DNA of 64,000 nucleotides from Erigeron canadensis (taxonomy: Eukaryota > Streptophyta > Magnoliopsida > Asterales > Asteraceae): NCBI RefSeq assembly GCF_010389155.1, contig NC_057768.1:26979966-27043965 (forward strand), given 5' to 3'. Positions 12,535 to 23,851 of this stretch are shown in pieces (position 1 is the stretch's first letter; each line of letters opens with the position of its first letter). The translations under genes and the position numbers were made by a program. The notes below the pieces were generated by a model that was given only the letters and a program-made list of their open reading frames with translations, was not told the DNA's origin and did no database searches.

Positions 12535-12900
12535 ATACTCCGGTGAGAATACTTTTAAAATAAGAACAGTGAGAACACTTAAAAACATCATTTTGATGCA
12601 TTAAAAGTCCATAAAACTGACATAGTCCAGAACTAATTATTATTATTTAAGTGTTTAACAACACATTGAGCCGTCAAAATCGAAAAAATTAAGTTTTTTG
12701 TTGAATGCATCATTTTGAAGAATATGCATCCAAGATGGATGTACAAAAAAAAACATTATTTTCTTGATTTTGACATGTCAATGTGTTGTTATACACTTAA
12801 ATAATGATAATTAGTTATACACTATGTTAGTTTTATGGACTTTTAATGTATCAAATTGTAGTTTTTAAGTATTCTTATTTGTTCTTATTTTAATTTAGTT
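12530..12900. mobile_element. Long-hairpin MITE, copy 1 of 3
   Basis: Near-palindromic element. The left arm has 'gcattaaaagtccataaaac' and 'aagtgtttaacaacacattg'; the right arm carries their reverse complements; the centre lies at 'gcatccaagatggatg'. It is flanked by (TA)n. Same family as 12934-13322 and 32109-32504. Confidence 0.75.
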
Positions 12901-12933
12901 ATCAATTGATGATTACTATATATATATATATAT

Positions 12934-13322
12934 AGTAACACTTCGATAAGAACACTTTTAAAATAAGAACGGCGAGAACACTTAAAAACATCATTTTGAT
13001 TCATTAAAAGTCCATAAACTAACATAGTGCATAACTAATTATCATTATTTTAAGTGTTTAACAACACATGGATCCGTCAAAATCGAAAAAATTACGTTTT
13101 TTGTTGGATGCATCATTTTGATGAATATGCATCCAAGATGGATGCACAAAACAATAAACATGATTTTCTCGATTTTGACGAATCCATGTGTTGTTAAATA
13201 CTTAAATAATGATAATTAGTTATACACAATGTTAGTTTTATGGACTTTTAATGCATCAAAATGTAGTTTTAAAATGTTCTCACCGTGTTATTATTTTCAC
13301 ACCGTTCTTATTTGATTGTTCC
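12934..13322. mobile_element. Long-hairpin MITE, copy 2 of 3
   Basis: Second near-palindrome of the same family, separated from copy 1 by a short (TA)n stretch. Arms and centre ('gcatccaagatggatg') are conserved. The outer ends carry 'gagaacactt' and its complement. Confidence 0.75.
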
Positions 13323-13335
13323 TATATATATATAT

Positions 13336-14280
13336 ATGGAAAGGTTATTCTAAGAACCCTTAAAAAAGTAAGAACCTTTATGAACCTTTTCAATTAATAC
13401 TTATAAGGGTAGTATTGTACTTTTATAATTAATTAATTAAATTAATATAAATTAGAAGAAACATGGATGCTTATGCACATGTGATCACCGCTATGACCAT
13501 GCACATGTGATCATTAATATGGTTGTTCATGCATATGTGATCACCAATATGGTTGTCCATGCACGTATGATCACTAATATGGCCACTAATATGGCCGTCC
13601 ATGCACATGTGCTTACCGACTAATTTTATGAAACATTATATATAATATACTAACATACATATGCTTATAGCATCATTCATGCACATGTGATCATCAACTA
13701 ATCTAATAAAATATTCATTTGTAAAATAATTCGTTACAATATACTTTCATACAAAATATTATCCCTATAATTATAACCACAACATAGATATGGACGTAAG
13801 TAATTAAAGATTGTAGAAACTATAGCCGCAATTCGCCAATGGCCAATTAACAAACTACGAAAACAAAATTGAAGAATTAAAAAATCAACCCACTATTGAT
13901 ATTAATGGAGATCGGATTAAATTCCACCGATGGAATAAAAAACAAATTGAAAGTTGCATCATATTCTCAAAAACAAATTGAAGGATTTATTATACATTAT
14001 TGATATAGAAGATTATTGTTAGGGTTTGTGTTTAAAAGTGGGACACTTATTTTTATAACGAAAAAACCTATTTTGATGCTTAAAAAAATCGTCAGTTTCT
14101 TTTAGATTGTAGGACTAAACTACCCTTTTTAATTATTAAATTAATAGATACAATTCAAATTAATTACAAAAATACCATATTTATTATATCCATTGATTAG
14201 AAAATTTAAAGGTTGACATTGATTTAAATGGGTTCTTAAAAGTTCTTGCTTTTTCAAGGGTTCTCAAAATAACTTTTCAA
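13336..14280. mobile_element. MITE-like element with terminal inverted repeats and internal minisatellite
   Basis: Ends 'ggttattctaagaaccctta' and 'caagggttctcaaaataact' are inverted copies over about 40 bp with mismatches. (TA)n lies on both sides. The interior 13461-13700 contains repeated 'atgcacatgtgatca' units. No coding capacity. Confidence 0.6.
13461..13625 (+). repeat. Minisatellite of about 30-bp units (ATGCACATGTGATCAC...)
   Basis: Five or six imperfect units start with ATGCACATGTGATCA and continue with 'ccaatatggttgtcc'-like text. Each contains the palindromic cores CACATGTG and TGATCA. A further isolated unit lies at 13679-13695. Confidence 0.7.
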
Positions 14281-14310
14281 TATATATATATATATATATT
14301 ATATATATAA

Positions 14311-14499
14311 GGGATGGGAATATAAGGCTGTTATATAGCTAAGCTTAAGTGTGGAACACTCACATATTGTTTTTGTAATCCATAAAAATCAAAGGGGCCA
14401 TGTGATTTAATTAAAATTCAACAAATAATAAAAAAATTAGTATGTGAGGGGTTCCACACCTAAGCTTAAGTGTCAGACAACCTTATATCAATTTTCCCA
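14311..14499. mobile_element. MITE with AAGCTTAAGTGT inverted ends
   Basis: Left end 'gggatgggaatataaggctg' with 'ctaagcttaagtgtggaac'. The right end is the inverted counterpart: 'ggttccacacctaagcttaa', 'aaccttatat' and 'ttttcccat'. It is embedded in TA-rich sequence. Confidence 0.65.
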
Positions 14500-14734
14500 T
14501 ATATGTATATATATATATAATATTGTAGATACAGGGTGTTACGACATTATTAATATTCAATTTTTCTTTATTATGGTTTAAAATATAGCTTATTATTTTT
14601 ATCAATAGAAAATTGATCTATATATTTTAAATGAAACATATCTCGAATATTTTAATTAAAAAATGTTTTTTATATATGATATTAACTATTATTATATTGG
14701 ATAAGATATAAGATAAAGGAGTATTATTTTATTA

Positions 14735-15786
14735 TCACTAAATATATATTAAAGAGAAACGTTTATTTTAACTTTTATTTAGAATCATTAGATCAAATAA
14801 TGATTTCATATACCTTATTTAACATTTTTGGATTTAATTTTATTTTATTAAAATTAAGTTAGTATTACCTCCTTATTTAAATTTTTAGACATTAAGAATT
14901 AGTATTTTTTTAATGCTATAATTATGGAAACTAATATTTTTATATTTAGCATCATTTTTAATCTATAAAACTAACTTTTAATGTTATTAAAATATATTTT
15001 TTTTAATGTAATACGTTTATATTAAGTTATATTTTTGTATAGGATTTTTATCATATAACAAATAAAATTTGGTTATAAGGACTTTTGTATAGGATTTTTA
15101 TCATATAATATTTTTATTAAATCAATGTTTTAAAAATTGGATCGGAGTTAAACTGACCTTCTTAATAAAAATTTAAAAAACAAATATTGAGTCTATAGTA
15201 AGCTATGACAATTACATATCAAAAAAATAATTGTATGAAAATTGCAACGATACTATGCATAATTTCAAATTATATTAACACAACATGTGATATATTGATT
15301 GATAATTAAATTGCTTAGAAATTGTAGTATATAACTAAATTATTCGAGCAAACGTTAAAACACAAGTGCAATGACAATGCAGACATATCCAGATGAATGG
15401 AAGACATCCAAAGAAACGAAAATCTTACTTAGCGAGACATCTAATAGATGATGTGTCCATTTTTCAAAACTGTGGTTAAATAACACACAAATATATATGA
15501 GAAACAATGACTAAGGTTTGTTACAAAAACGAACTTCATGCCTAGAAGCGAATTGTTTGGTCACTGTTAAGCAGAATCTAATCGACGACTAATGTAACTT
15601 CATGTTTTCTAGTGGTTTAATTTTAACCTGGTTAAATATTTGTCAACTTATGATATTATAAAAATTTAACATGTGTTTGTATGTATTGTGTGTAAAAGGT
15701 GTAAATTGAAGGTAACACCCCGATCCCCGGAACTGCATGTCATTAATTATATATGTTTTTTGCGTATTACCCGAGTATTAATCTAG
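14735..15786 (+). mobile_element. Helitron (same family as 18611-19551)
   Basis: 5' TCACTAAATATATATTAAAG; 3' 'ttgcgtattacccgagtattaatctag' before t. The body is collinear with 18611-19551 ('gtataggatttttatcatat', 'attcgagcaaa', 'caatgacaatgcag'). It carries a small extra insertion at about 15673-15738. Non-coding. Confidence 0.6.
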
Positions 15787-15809
15787 TTAGGATATATATT
15801 AGCTACTAA

Positions 15810-16491
15810 TCTTAATATATACTATAAGACAGTTGAACTAATGACTTATTAACCAATCAAGTCGTTCGATTTTATCAAATGGAATCTCGCTTATGTCATC
15901 ATGTAGATAAACTATAAATTAAAAATCCTAATAATCATTATCCAAATATATTATTATATTAATATTTATATTAATTTGTAGAAAAAGTTTCATTAAGTTA
16001 CACTTTTTTGTTTTCTATCAATAATTTAAACTTTTTAACCTTGAATATTTAATTTATATTTATTTTTAGCCATCAGTTTGAGAGAATTTTTTAAAATTTA
16101 CAATCATTTAATTAATTGAAAAAAAATTCAACATACTCTCTCAATAAAAAAAAGTACATAATTTTATCCTTTTTTATATATATCAACTTTGTTATTAATG
16201 TTTAAAGTTACAATTGTAACTCAAATCAAGAGTCCTAATTGTTATCAAAGAATATGAAAACAATCATAATTGTTAACTAATTATCATAGAACAGATTATT
16301 GGAAATAAACCTATTCGTGTTATAAACTCGCATCATGATCATGTGATTATGATACTACAATTTGCAAAATATAACACTTGGAACCGTATATTTTCATAAT
16401 TATAAGATTTTATGACTTAAATGTATGAAAAGCTAATACTGATAATATCGTAAACCTCGTGTCCAGTGTTGGACACGGGTCTAAAATCTTG
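15810..16491 (+). mobile_element. Helitron with GTGTCCA hairpin 3' end
   Basis: Starts TCTTAATATATACTATAAGA. The 3' end has a strong hairpin (CGTGTCCA ... TGGACACG), then 'ggtctaaaatcttg' before t (terminal CTTG rather than CTAG). The minus-strand copy at 29225-30080 and 5' parts near 26135 and 27510 are the same family. Confidence 0.55.
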
Positions 16492-16545
16492 TATAATAAT
16501 ATGTTTAAAAAATAATATTAACTACTTTTCTATTTTATATATATA

Positions 16546-16715
16546 TCTACTAATATATATATATATATATATATATAACAAGGTCCTAAATTCATTCCTA
16601 AACAAATAGAAACCCTTAAATGAACTTCATCTTTAATTTGAAACCATTAGATCATATTTAATTATTTAATCTTTATTAAATGACAATATTAATACTCATA
16701 CTTTATATGATTGGT

Positions 16716-16749
<34 letters not shown>

Positions 16750-18610
16750 AAAATAAATATCAAATTAAAGATGTTTTAATTTGATATTTATTTTTATCTT
16801 TTATATAGATACAAAATTTTTTTTTAGGTAAATGAGTTTGAATCATCTAGTTTCATATAACATCTTAATATCTATAGTGCACACCACATAGAACTTATGC
16901 CCAAGTGACTCATCATTTTACACATAGATTATAAACTATAGTTTCTTCCTCGCTTTTGGCAAGGTTTGAACATGTGTCTTGTAGCCTTCATCTGTGTGCT
17001 CATGTGGTAACATGATGGCGATACCAATTCATCTATGATCAATTGATATTTTTTTAGGTAAACGGATAGGAACTGTCTTATCTTTTGTACCATTTTATAG
17101 ATAGAAAAAGGTAATTTTTGATTACTTTCAATAGTATTTTAAATCAAAATCATTATCTTTAAATCTTGAATCAATATAAAATTAATAGTTTTTCTTAGTA
17201 GTTATTTTTTTAAAATAACAAAATATGCATTTTTTTTTACAATCAAAGAACTTGATTATTAATTATATTCAGAATTATATACAAAGAAGCAATACATAAT
17301 CACTATTATTAAGTGCATAGTAACTGACCTAACTTTAATGATCAATCACGACTTTTGATTTCTTTAAATTAAATAATTAAACATGTGAGTAAATTATGTT
17401 ATTTAAAAAATAAATACAAACAAAACATTTAATTATTAATTATATTTTAAAAAAAAGATTGTTTACTATAACCAATTTACATTATTTAGATTCATAAAAA
17501 AAATCTTACTATAATTATTTGAAAGTCGTATTAATTTACATATTTTTGTTTTTCATCATCAATTTACAATATTTAATTTAGTAGAGATATATTTTGACTT
17601 ATCATCTTAAATGTGAGGATTAATATTGTCTTTAATGAATTAAAAATTTAAAGAATGTGATCTAGCGGCCATAAATTAATGTTGAAAATCATCTAATGGT
17701 AAAAGTTTACACTTTTTTGTTTTCTATCAATTTATTATATTTAGATTTTCATAAAATAAATCTTACTATGATTATTCGAAAGTCACATTCTTTACAATTT
17801 TTTTTTTGTTTTTCATCACCAATTTACAATCTTTTATTTTCCATCAATAATATTTGATTTACTTGAGATATATCTTGACTTATCATCTAAAGTGTGAGAA
17901 TTAATATTGTCTTTAACAAATTAAAAAACTTAAAGAATGTGATCTAATGGACATAAATCAATGTTGAAAATCATCTAACGCTCCTTAATATTTTAAGAAT
18001 GATTTTAGGATATTACAATAAAAAAAAAAAAAAAAATAAAATATTAATATGTTTTAGATTTATACACTTTTTATTTGGTTTTACTTATATTTTTGCATTT
18101 AAAATTTTACATATTTAACAATTCGTCTTATTTTAAAAATGTCATAAACAATTCGTGTATTTGACACAGACATAAATCTACACCTTTTTGTTTTCAATCA
18201 ATAATCTACACTTTTTTTTTCTATTAGTAATTTACATCATCCATCATTAATATCTAATTTAAAAGACATTTAATTATAAAAACATTAATTTACATTTTTT
18301 TTGCTTTCCATCAATAATTTACATGTTTTTGTTTTCTATCACTAATTTACATTTTGCATCACTATTATTTAATTAAGAAATTAAAGAATGTAATCTAGTG
18401 GCTATAAATTAAAGTTGAAATTCATCAAATGGTTTTTATTTATTTAAAGATGATTTTAGGACTCTGAGTAGATACTGCGATGAAAGATATCAAAGCACTT
18501 GTTGAAATAAGGTTGCTCATTTTATGTGTTTTTATTATTTTTACATTATTATTACCGTACGTACAACATGGAAGATTAAAATAGAAACATTCTAAAATTT
18601 ATATTTATAT
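16546..18610 (+). repeat. Nested Helitron fragments, 5' end at 16546
   Basis: A Helitron-type 5' end (TCTACTAATATATAT, then 'aacaaggtcctaaattc') opens here. The remainder contains recurring 'aatttacac', 'tttttgttttctatca' and 'catcaatttac' motifs and repeats of the 'atctaatggt' subterminal sequence. No single 3' partner could be assigned, and no gene is seen. Confidence 0.4.
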
Positions 18611-19551
18611 TCTCTAAATATATATTAAAAAGAAACCTTAATTCATAATTGGAAATTTATGGACCTTTAGATTAAGCTCAACTTTTAATTAGAGTCATTA
18701 GATCAAATGATGATATCATATTCTTTTTTTTTTTAACCTTTTTAGATTTAATTTTACTTTAATAGATTTAAATGATTATTATTTTCTTATTTAAATTTGT
18801 AGACATTAATAACTAATGTTTTTAATGATATAATTATAGAAACTAATATTTTTATATTTTATATCATTTTTCATCTTTAAAATCAATTTTTGTTTTTTTT
18901 ATGATAAAATTTCCTTTTTCAATGTAATACATTTTCATTAAATTATGTTTTTGTATAGGATTTTTATCATATAAAGTAATAAAATATGGTTATAAGTATT
19001 TAGTTTTATATATTAATTAATATTTTATTATTTAATGTTTTGAAAATCATACCGAATGTTAAACCGGTCTTCTTAATAAAGAACAAAAAAACAAATATGA
19101 AGTTTATAGTAAGCTATCACAGTTATATATCAGAAAAATAACTGAATTAAGATTTCAATGATATTATACATAACTTTTAGTTAGATTAACGCAACATGCG
19201 ATATATAGATTGATATTTAAATTTTAGTAATTTTAGTGGATAACTAAGTTATTCGAGCAAAACGTTAAAACACAAGTACAATGACAATGCAGATATATCC
19301 GGATGAATGAAAGACATCAAAATAATTGAAACGAAAACCTTACTTAACGAAACTTCTAATAAATGATGTATCCATTTTTAAATTGTCTGGTTACCGTTAA
19401 CCGAAATCTAAACCATCAATAATGTAACTTCATGTTTTTTTATGGTTTAATTCTAACTTGGATAAATATTTGTGAAACTTATGATATTATAAAAATTTAA
19501 CATCTCATTAATTATATATGTTTTCCGCGTATTACGCGGATAATAATCTAG
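18611..19551 (+). mobile_element. Helitron (same family as 14735-15786)
   Basis: 5' TCTCTAAATATATATTAAAA; 3' hairpin CCGCGTATTACGCGG, then 'ataataatctag' before t. 941 bp, non-coding. Confidence 0.6.
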
Positions 19552-20530
19552 TTATGTAACTAAAATACAATAAAAGGTTGATGTAAAATTAATATTAGGT
19601 AAAGATATTAAATAGAGGTTAGTGAATTATTAAATAAACAAAAATATGTTCCCTTGGCCCCAAATATTACGCGACTAATCATATTGTATATATCTTAAAA
19701 GAATTTATAGTGTAATCATATTTACGTTTATGGCACCTTTTGTACGCATGCATTAGATCTTAATTATGTAAATTTGTTAAAATTAAAATATAAGAGGGAT
19801 ATATTTTGACTAATCATATAAAGTATGAGTATTGATATTATCATTTAATAAAGATTAAATAATTAAATATTTGTGAAACTTATGATATAATAAAAATTTA
19901 ACATCTCATTAATTATATATGTTTTTCGCGTATTACGCGGGTACAATAAAAGGTTGATGTAAAATTAATATTAGGTAAGGATATTAAATAGAGGTTAGTG
20001 AATTATGAAATTAAATAAACAAAAATATGTTCCCTTGGACCCAAGTATTACGCGACTAATTATATTATCTATACTATATTATAAAAGAAATAGCCCTTTT
20101 TATTTATGAAAGTGTTGAAAATATGTAATATTTTCACTTAGCACCCCTTAAAATATTTCAACATACACTACCCCATAACATTAATGATTAATTTACACTA
20201 TCAATCCTTTATTCTTTAATATATTTTCATTAACCATTTACATCAATTATCCACACCACTCGACGCCGTCTCCACCACCAACACTCGGCCCCCCACTACA
20301 ACGGCATTGTCACGACCACCGCCGCATTGTGCGGGTAACATGCTAGTATATATCTTAAAAATTTAGAGTCTAATCATATTTACGTTTATGGCACCTTATT
20401 GTACGCATGCATTAGATCTTAATTATATAAATTTGTTAAAATTAAAATACAAGAGGGATATATTTTGACTAATCATATAAAGTATGAGTATTAATATTGT
20501 AATTTAATAAAGATTAAATAATTAAATATA
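19465..20530 (+). repeat. Tandem duplication, second unit split by a Helitron
   Basis: Unit 1 (about 19465-19865) and unit 2 (about 19866-20530) share long near-identical stretches ('aaatatttgtgaaacttatg', 'aataaaaggttgatgtaaaa', 'atgttcccttgg'). Unit 2 is longer because it contains the element 20068-20346. Confidence 0.7.
20068..20346 (+). mobile_element. Short Helitron with an empty-site paralog 400 bp away
   Basis: 5' TCTATACTATATTATAAAAG; 3' 'ccgccgcattgtgcgggtaacatgctag' before t. The filled site reads 'cgcgactaattatatta'|element|'tatatatctt'. The unoccupied unit reads 'cgcgactaatcatattgtatatatctt' at about 19671-19697. 279 bp, no coding sequence. Confidence 0.75.
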
Positions 20531-20689
20531 ATTTAATGGTTCCAAATTAAAGATGAAGTTCGTTTAAGGGTTCCTATTTATTTAATAATGAGTTTAAGAC
20601 CTTGTTATATAATATATATTGGTAGATAACTCCATGTCTCTATCGTATTAAAATAAACAAAGTAAATAATAATAATACTGAGTAATAAG

Positions 20690-21770
20690 GTAATGTCTAG
20701 ATAATATCTCGGCTTTTAAAAAAAATTAATTTATCTCAATCTTATTTTAATTTTAATCTTTATCATATCTTAATTATATTAAAATACAACTGACTTACTT
20801 CAATTGACCGGCCAGCAATCACAACTCTTAATTTTTTTAATTTAATTAAATTAACACGTGTCATAATATAATTTATACTTTTTTGTTTTACATCACAAAT
20901 TTATACTTTTAAACTTTTTTCTTAAAACAATAATTTCTTAAAATAAAATACATAAAATACAAAACTCATGTTTATTTCAAATATTCGTCCAAAAGCACGA
21001 TAATTAATAGAGGTAAACTCTATCATCTCAGACTTAAACCTAGTTATACCTAAGTCAAACTCTCATAGAAGACTACCTATATAGATATCAAAGTTGGCTG
21101 AATAAGGATTCGAACCTATATATAACCTATAAATCATCATGGAACTCCAAACCACTATATCAACTCATCATCAATCTGTATAGTCGGTGTTTTGATAGTA
21201 AAAGAATGACACGTCATGACTAAAGTTGTCTGGTAAAAGTGACTCTTATTGATTTTGATGCAAAAATATATGAGGAGTATTATATTTAAAAAGTTTTATT
21301 TAAGTAATATTGAATATGATGTATGTATAGAAGTAGGTTATTGTAAAATAAGCGTTAAGGTAAAATAAATAGGATAAAATCTTGATCCTTAAAAAAACAT
21401 GATAAAACTGATACACGAAGAATCACAAAGTACAAATACATATATTGATGCACGATAATTTTCATGCTGCATGGTGATTTTCAGATAAAAAAAAACATAT
21501 TGTTTTATTTGTTTTATTTTAGTATTTATTTTATTTTATTTAATATCGGTATGTCCATATAGGTAGCATTTGCATACATCATAAAAATACAAAGAATGGG
21601 TAAAATTGTCCTTATGCGAAGTTTATTGTTATTATATATTACGAGTGCATTTCAAGTTCGTTTTTTTTAAGGCAAACAAAATTTCAATTATATTCTAGCA
21701 TGGCTAGTCTTGATTTCAGAAAGGAAAGACCAAGTGATGTAGCTTTTTTTAGTAGGCAAACACTCCAAAG
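20690..21770. other. AT-rich sequence without gene
   Basis: No exon-like stretch or clear transposon boundary seen. It separates the Helitron insertion from the start of the second copy of the duplicated segment. Confidence 0.3.
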
Positions 21771-22079
21771 AAGACAAGAAGAGATTTTTATGACGATTTT
21801 CTATATTAATGCAAAACACGGTACTTAAACATGCTAATTAAAGACAAGATTTATCATACATGTTCTTATTTTATGCCACTACTCCCTACTATGCAGCCAT
21901 AACCTAATTATTATTAGTAAACAAAATAAGTGCACTAAACAATAAATAAAAAATTAAAATTAAAATAACTAACTAATTATGCATGAAACGGGCTGCAGGT
22001 TTCTTAGAAATGCAAATGGGCCTTCAATTAATCCTTCTTGGGCTGTTATGTCTTTGCGAATGGTCGCCTTCCCTCCTCC

Positions 22080-23577
22080 TTAGTTTCTTATTATGACAAG
22101 CGCGCAGTGTATCGCATTAGTAATGAAGTATGATATTATGGATCCATATATAATCCAGTCGAGGCCCTTAGGGCCCACGGGTACAAATAACACCAAGAGC
22201 AGCACTAGAGCTACATATACTAGTACGATCACTCCTGCAAAAATCCAGGCCCGGTCTTGGGCAAGTGCGAAAGGCTCAATTGAGCAGGACACCAAAAAGT
22301 AAGGGGCACCAAATTTTATATACAATACGTCACTTAGTCAAAAGATGTTGTTATCTTATATATTAAAGTCCACTAGTCCATCAATATCTTATGAATTATA
22401 TTATTGTTTTATTATTATACCATACATAATAATCCCATCCTATATTTTTTGATGTTAATATATGCAGATAGTCGCAAAGAGTAAATACGCAAACTGGAAG
22501 TGTTCATTGTTCAAACATATATATTGATTTATATACTTTGATTAATTTTTTTTCATGTGAGACTTAAACAACTTATGGTATTAATTATCAAAACTTAAAT
22601 TTTGATGCATTTAAAAATAAGTTAGAAAACTTTGCTATAGTTATTTTATATTTTCGAACGATATTATTCTTATGGTTGTTTTGATACCTTTTTATATATA
22701 CTTACCATACTTCAGCCGAATGACAAATTTTGACGTTTAATGGGCACCATTAATATTTTATCGAGCTGGGCACCCAAAATTCATGGCACGGGCCTGCAAA
22801 AATCGGAAAGTAATGATCATCGTCGCTCGCGTTATGTTCATCACCCTAGAAGCAAAATGCAAACATCATAGAAATGAGTATTGCACATTCGACTGATAAC
22901 CCGATCAAGTTTGAATTTAGGGGGGACGCACACTATCATGTAAACCGAAACTGTTGCTAGAACTGCTGAGATGGAACCAGTACGCTTTATGTTGGTTGTG
23001 TAACTATTCCATGGGCTTATTTGTGAGTAGCCACGGTAGTGTATATAAATCAATATCAAAGCCGTCAATTCCGCCACACAAACTTTAACAACTGTAAAGA
23101 TCATAAACACATCATTATTTTCCAAATAAGCATTTTTTTTTATCGTCGTGTAACGTCCTTCTACTTTGACGAACAAACAGAAGACCTAGCATGTAGATAT
23201 AAGACGAGAATAAACAAATCGTACAGTAAAAGTCGTACGACCACCTGTTAAATGCATCAAAACACATACAATAACATAAGTTAGTTAGTTAATGAAAATA
23301 ATTAATTGCAAACTAATTAAAAGATAGTATGATATATGCTATATATGTGATTAAATTTGTTATTTATATGTCTAAAAGTGATAATAATATGAAACCGATC
23401 GATCGAAGATATATACTTTCAAAAGCACTACTACTATACTCAAATGGAATTAACTTACTTTGGATTGGCAGCAGATGGTGATGGTGTGTTGTTGTGTGGT
23501 TGGTCATCGTTGTTAACGGGAATGACAACTTGCTCAGAACTCATGATGCCCATCGCAGAAGAATTGGACTCGGCCAT
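22080..23577 (-). pseudogene. Unrecognised multi-span membrane protein, copy 2 (hAT-disrupted)
   Basis: Exon 1 is 23577-23459 (MAESNSSAMGI..., 39 codons plus AA, donor GTAAG). Exon 2 starts at 23244 after AACAG and reads KWSYDFYCTICLFSSYIYMLG. As in copy 1, this frame ends just after a nine-A run and conserved coding resumes in another frame (23176-22841; VCVAELTALILIYIHYRGYS). An extra base in 'PPKF-KL' (about 22908, copy 1 reads PKFNWIGL) shifts the frame again. The coding sequence is then interrupted by a 551-bp hAT element. Beyond it the last segment (22237-22080) keeps a clean membrane span, VIVLVYVALVLLLVLFVPVG, and ends IIRN-stop. The duplicated unit includes about 170 bp upstream of the ATG. 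Function unknown; copy 2 cannot encode the full protein. Confidence 0.65.
22246..22796. mobile_element. Non-autonomous hAT element in coding exon
   Basis: Begins CAGGCCCGGTC and ends CACGGGCCTG (inverted). It is flanked by an exact 8-bp direct repeat caaaaatc at 22238-22245 and 22797-22804. CAGG...CCTG ends with 8-bp target duplication are diagnostic of hAT. Internal sequence (551 bp) has no transposase. Confidence 0.88.
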
Positions 23578-23803
23578 CGATCGACGTACGTATAAAGTAT
23601 ATATAGATATATATATGAAAGCAGATCGAACCTGGATGGTACGTACGTGTTTAAACTTTTAATTTAAAAAGGCTACCTAGGATAAAACTGTTTATATAGA
23701 CAATATGCAGTTCATTAGCTACCCAAATCCTATTCTATTTATAACTCCATGTCTCCATCATATTACGATTAGGAGACTAACAAATACTTCGTAATAAAAT
23801 AAT

Positions 23804-23805
<2 letters not shown>

Positions 23806-23850
<45 letters not shown>
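23806..23850 (+). repeat. (AAT)n microsatellite at Helitron insertion point
   Basis: Trinucleotide repeat directly abutting the 5' end of the Helitron at 23851. The 3' flank at 25310 resumes with taataat. Confidence 0.85.

Positions 23851-23851
<1 letters not shown>

Larger units (their letters stand above)
12297..20625 (-). mobile_element. Helitron-bounded 8.3-kb insertion, minus orientation, with nested elements
   Basis: On the minus strand it begins at 20625 with TCTACCAATATATATTATAT then AACAAGGTC. It ends at 12297 with the hairpin CGCGTATTACGCG, then 'gaacaataatctag' before t. The left flank ('ctattctattta') and right flank ('taactccatgtctctatc') are contiguous in the paralogous copy at 23729-23760, which reads 'ctattctatttataactccatgtctcc'. 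The insertion therefore lies between A and T with no target duplication, as expected for a Helitron. The interior holds hairpin MITEs (12530-14499), further Helitrons (14735-15786, 15810-16491, 18611-19551, 20068-20346) and repeats. No helicase or Rep gene was seen. Confidence 0.72.

Noticed and set aside
13461..13700. CRISPR-like spaced repeats
   Set aside because: Units are contiguous and imperfect without unique spacers, in a eukaryotic MITE.
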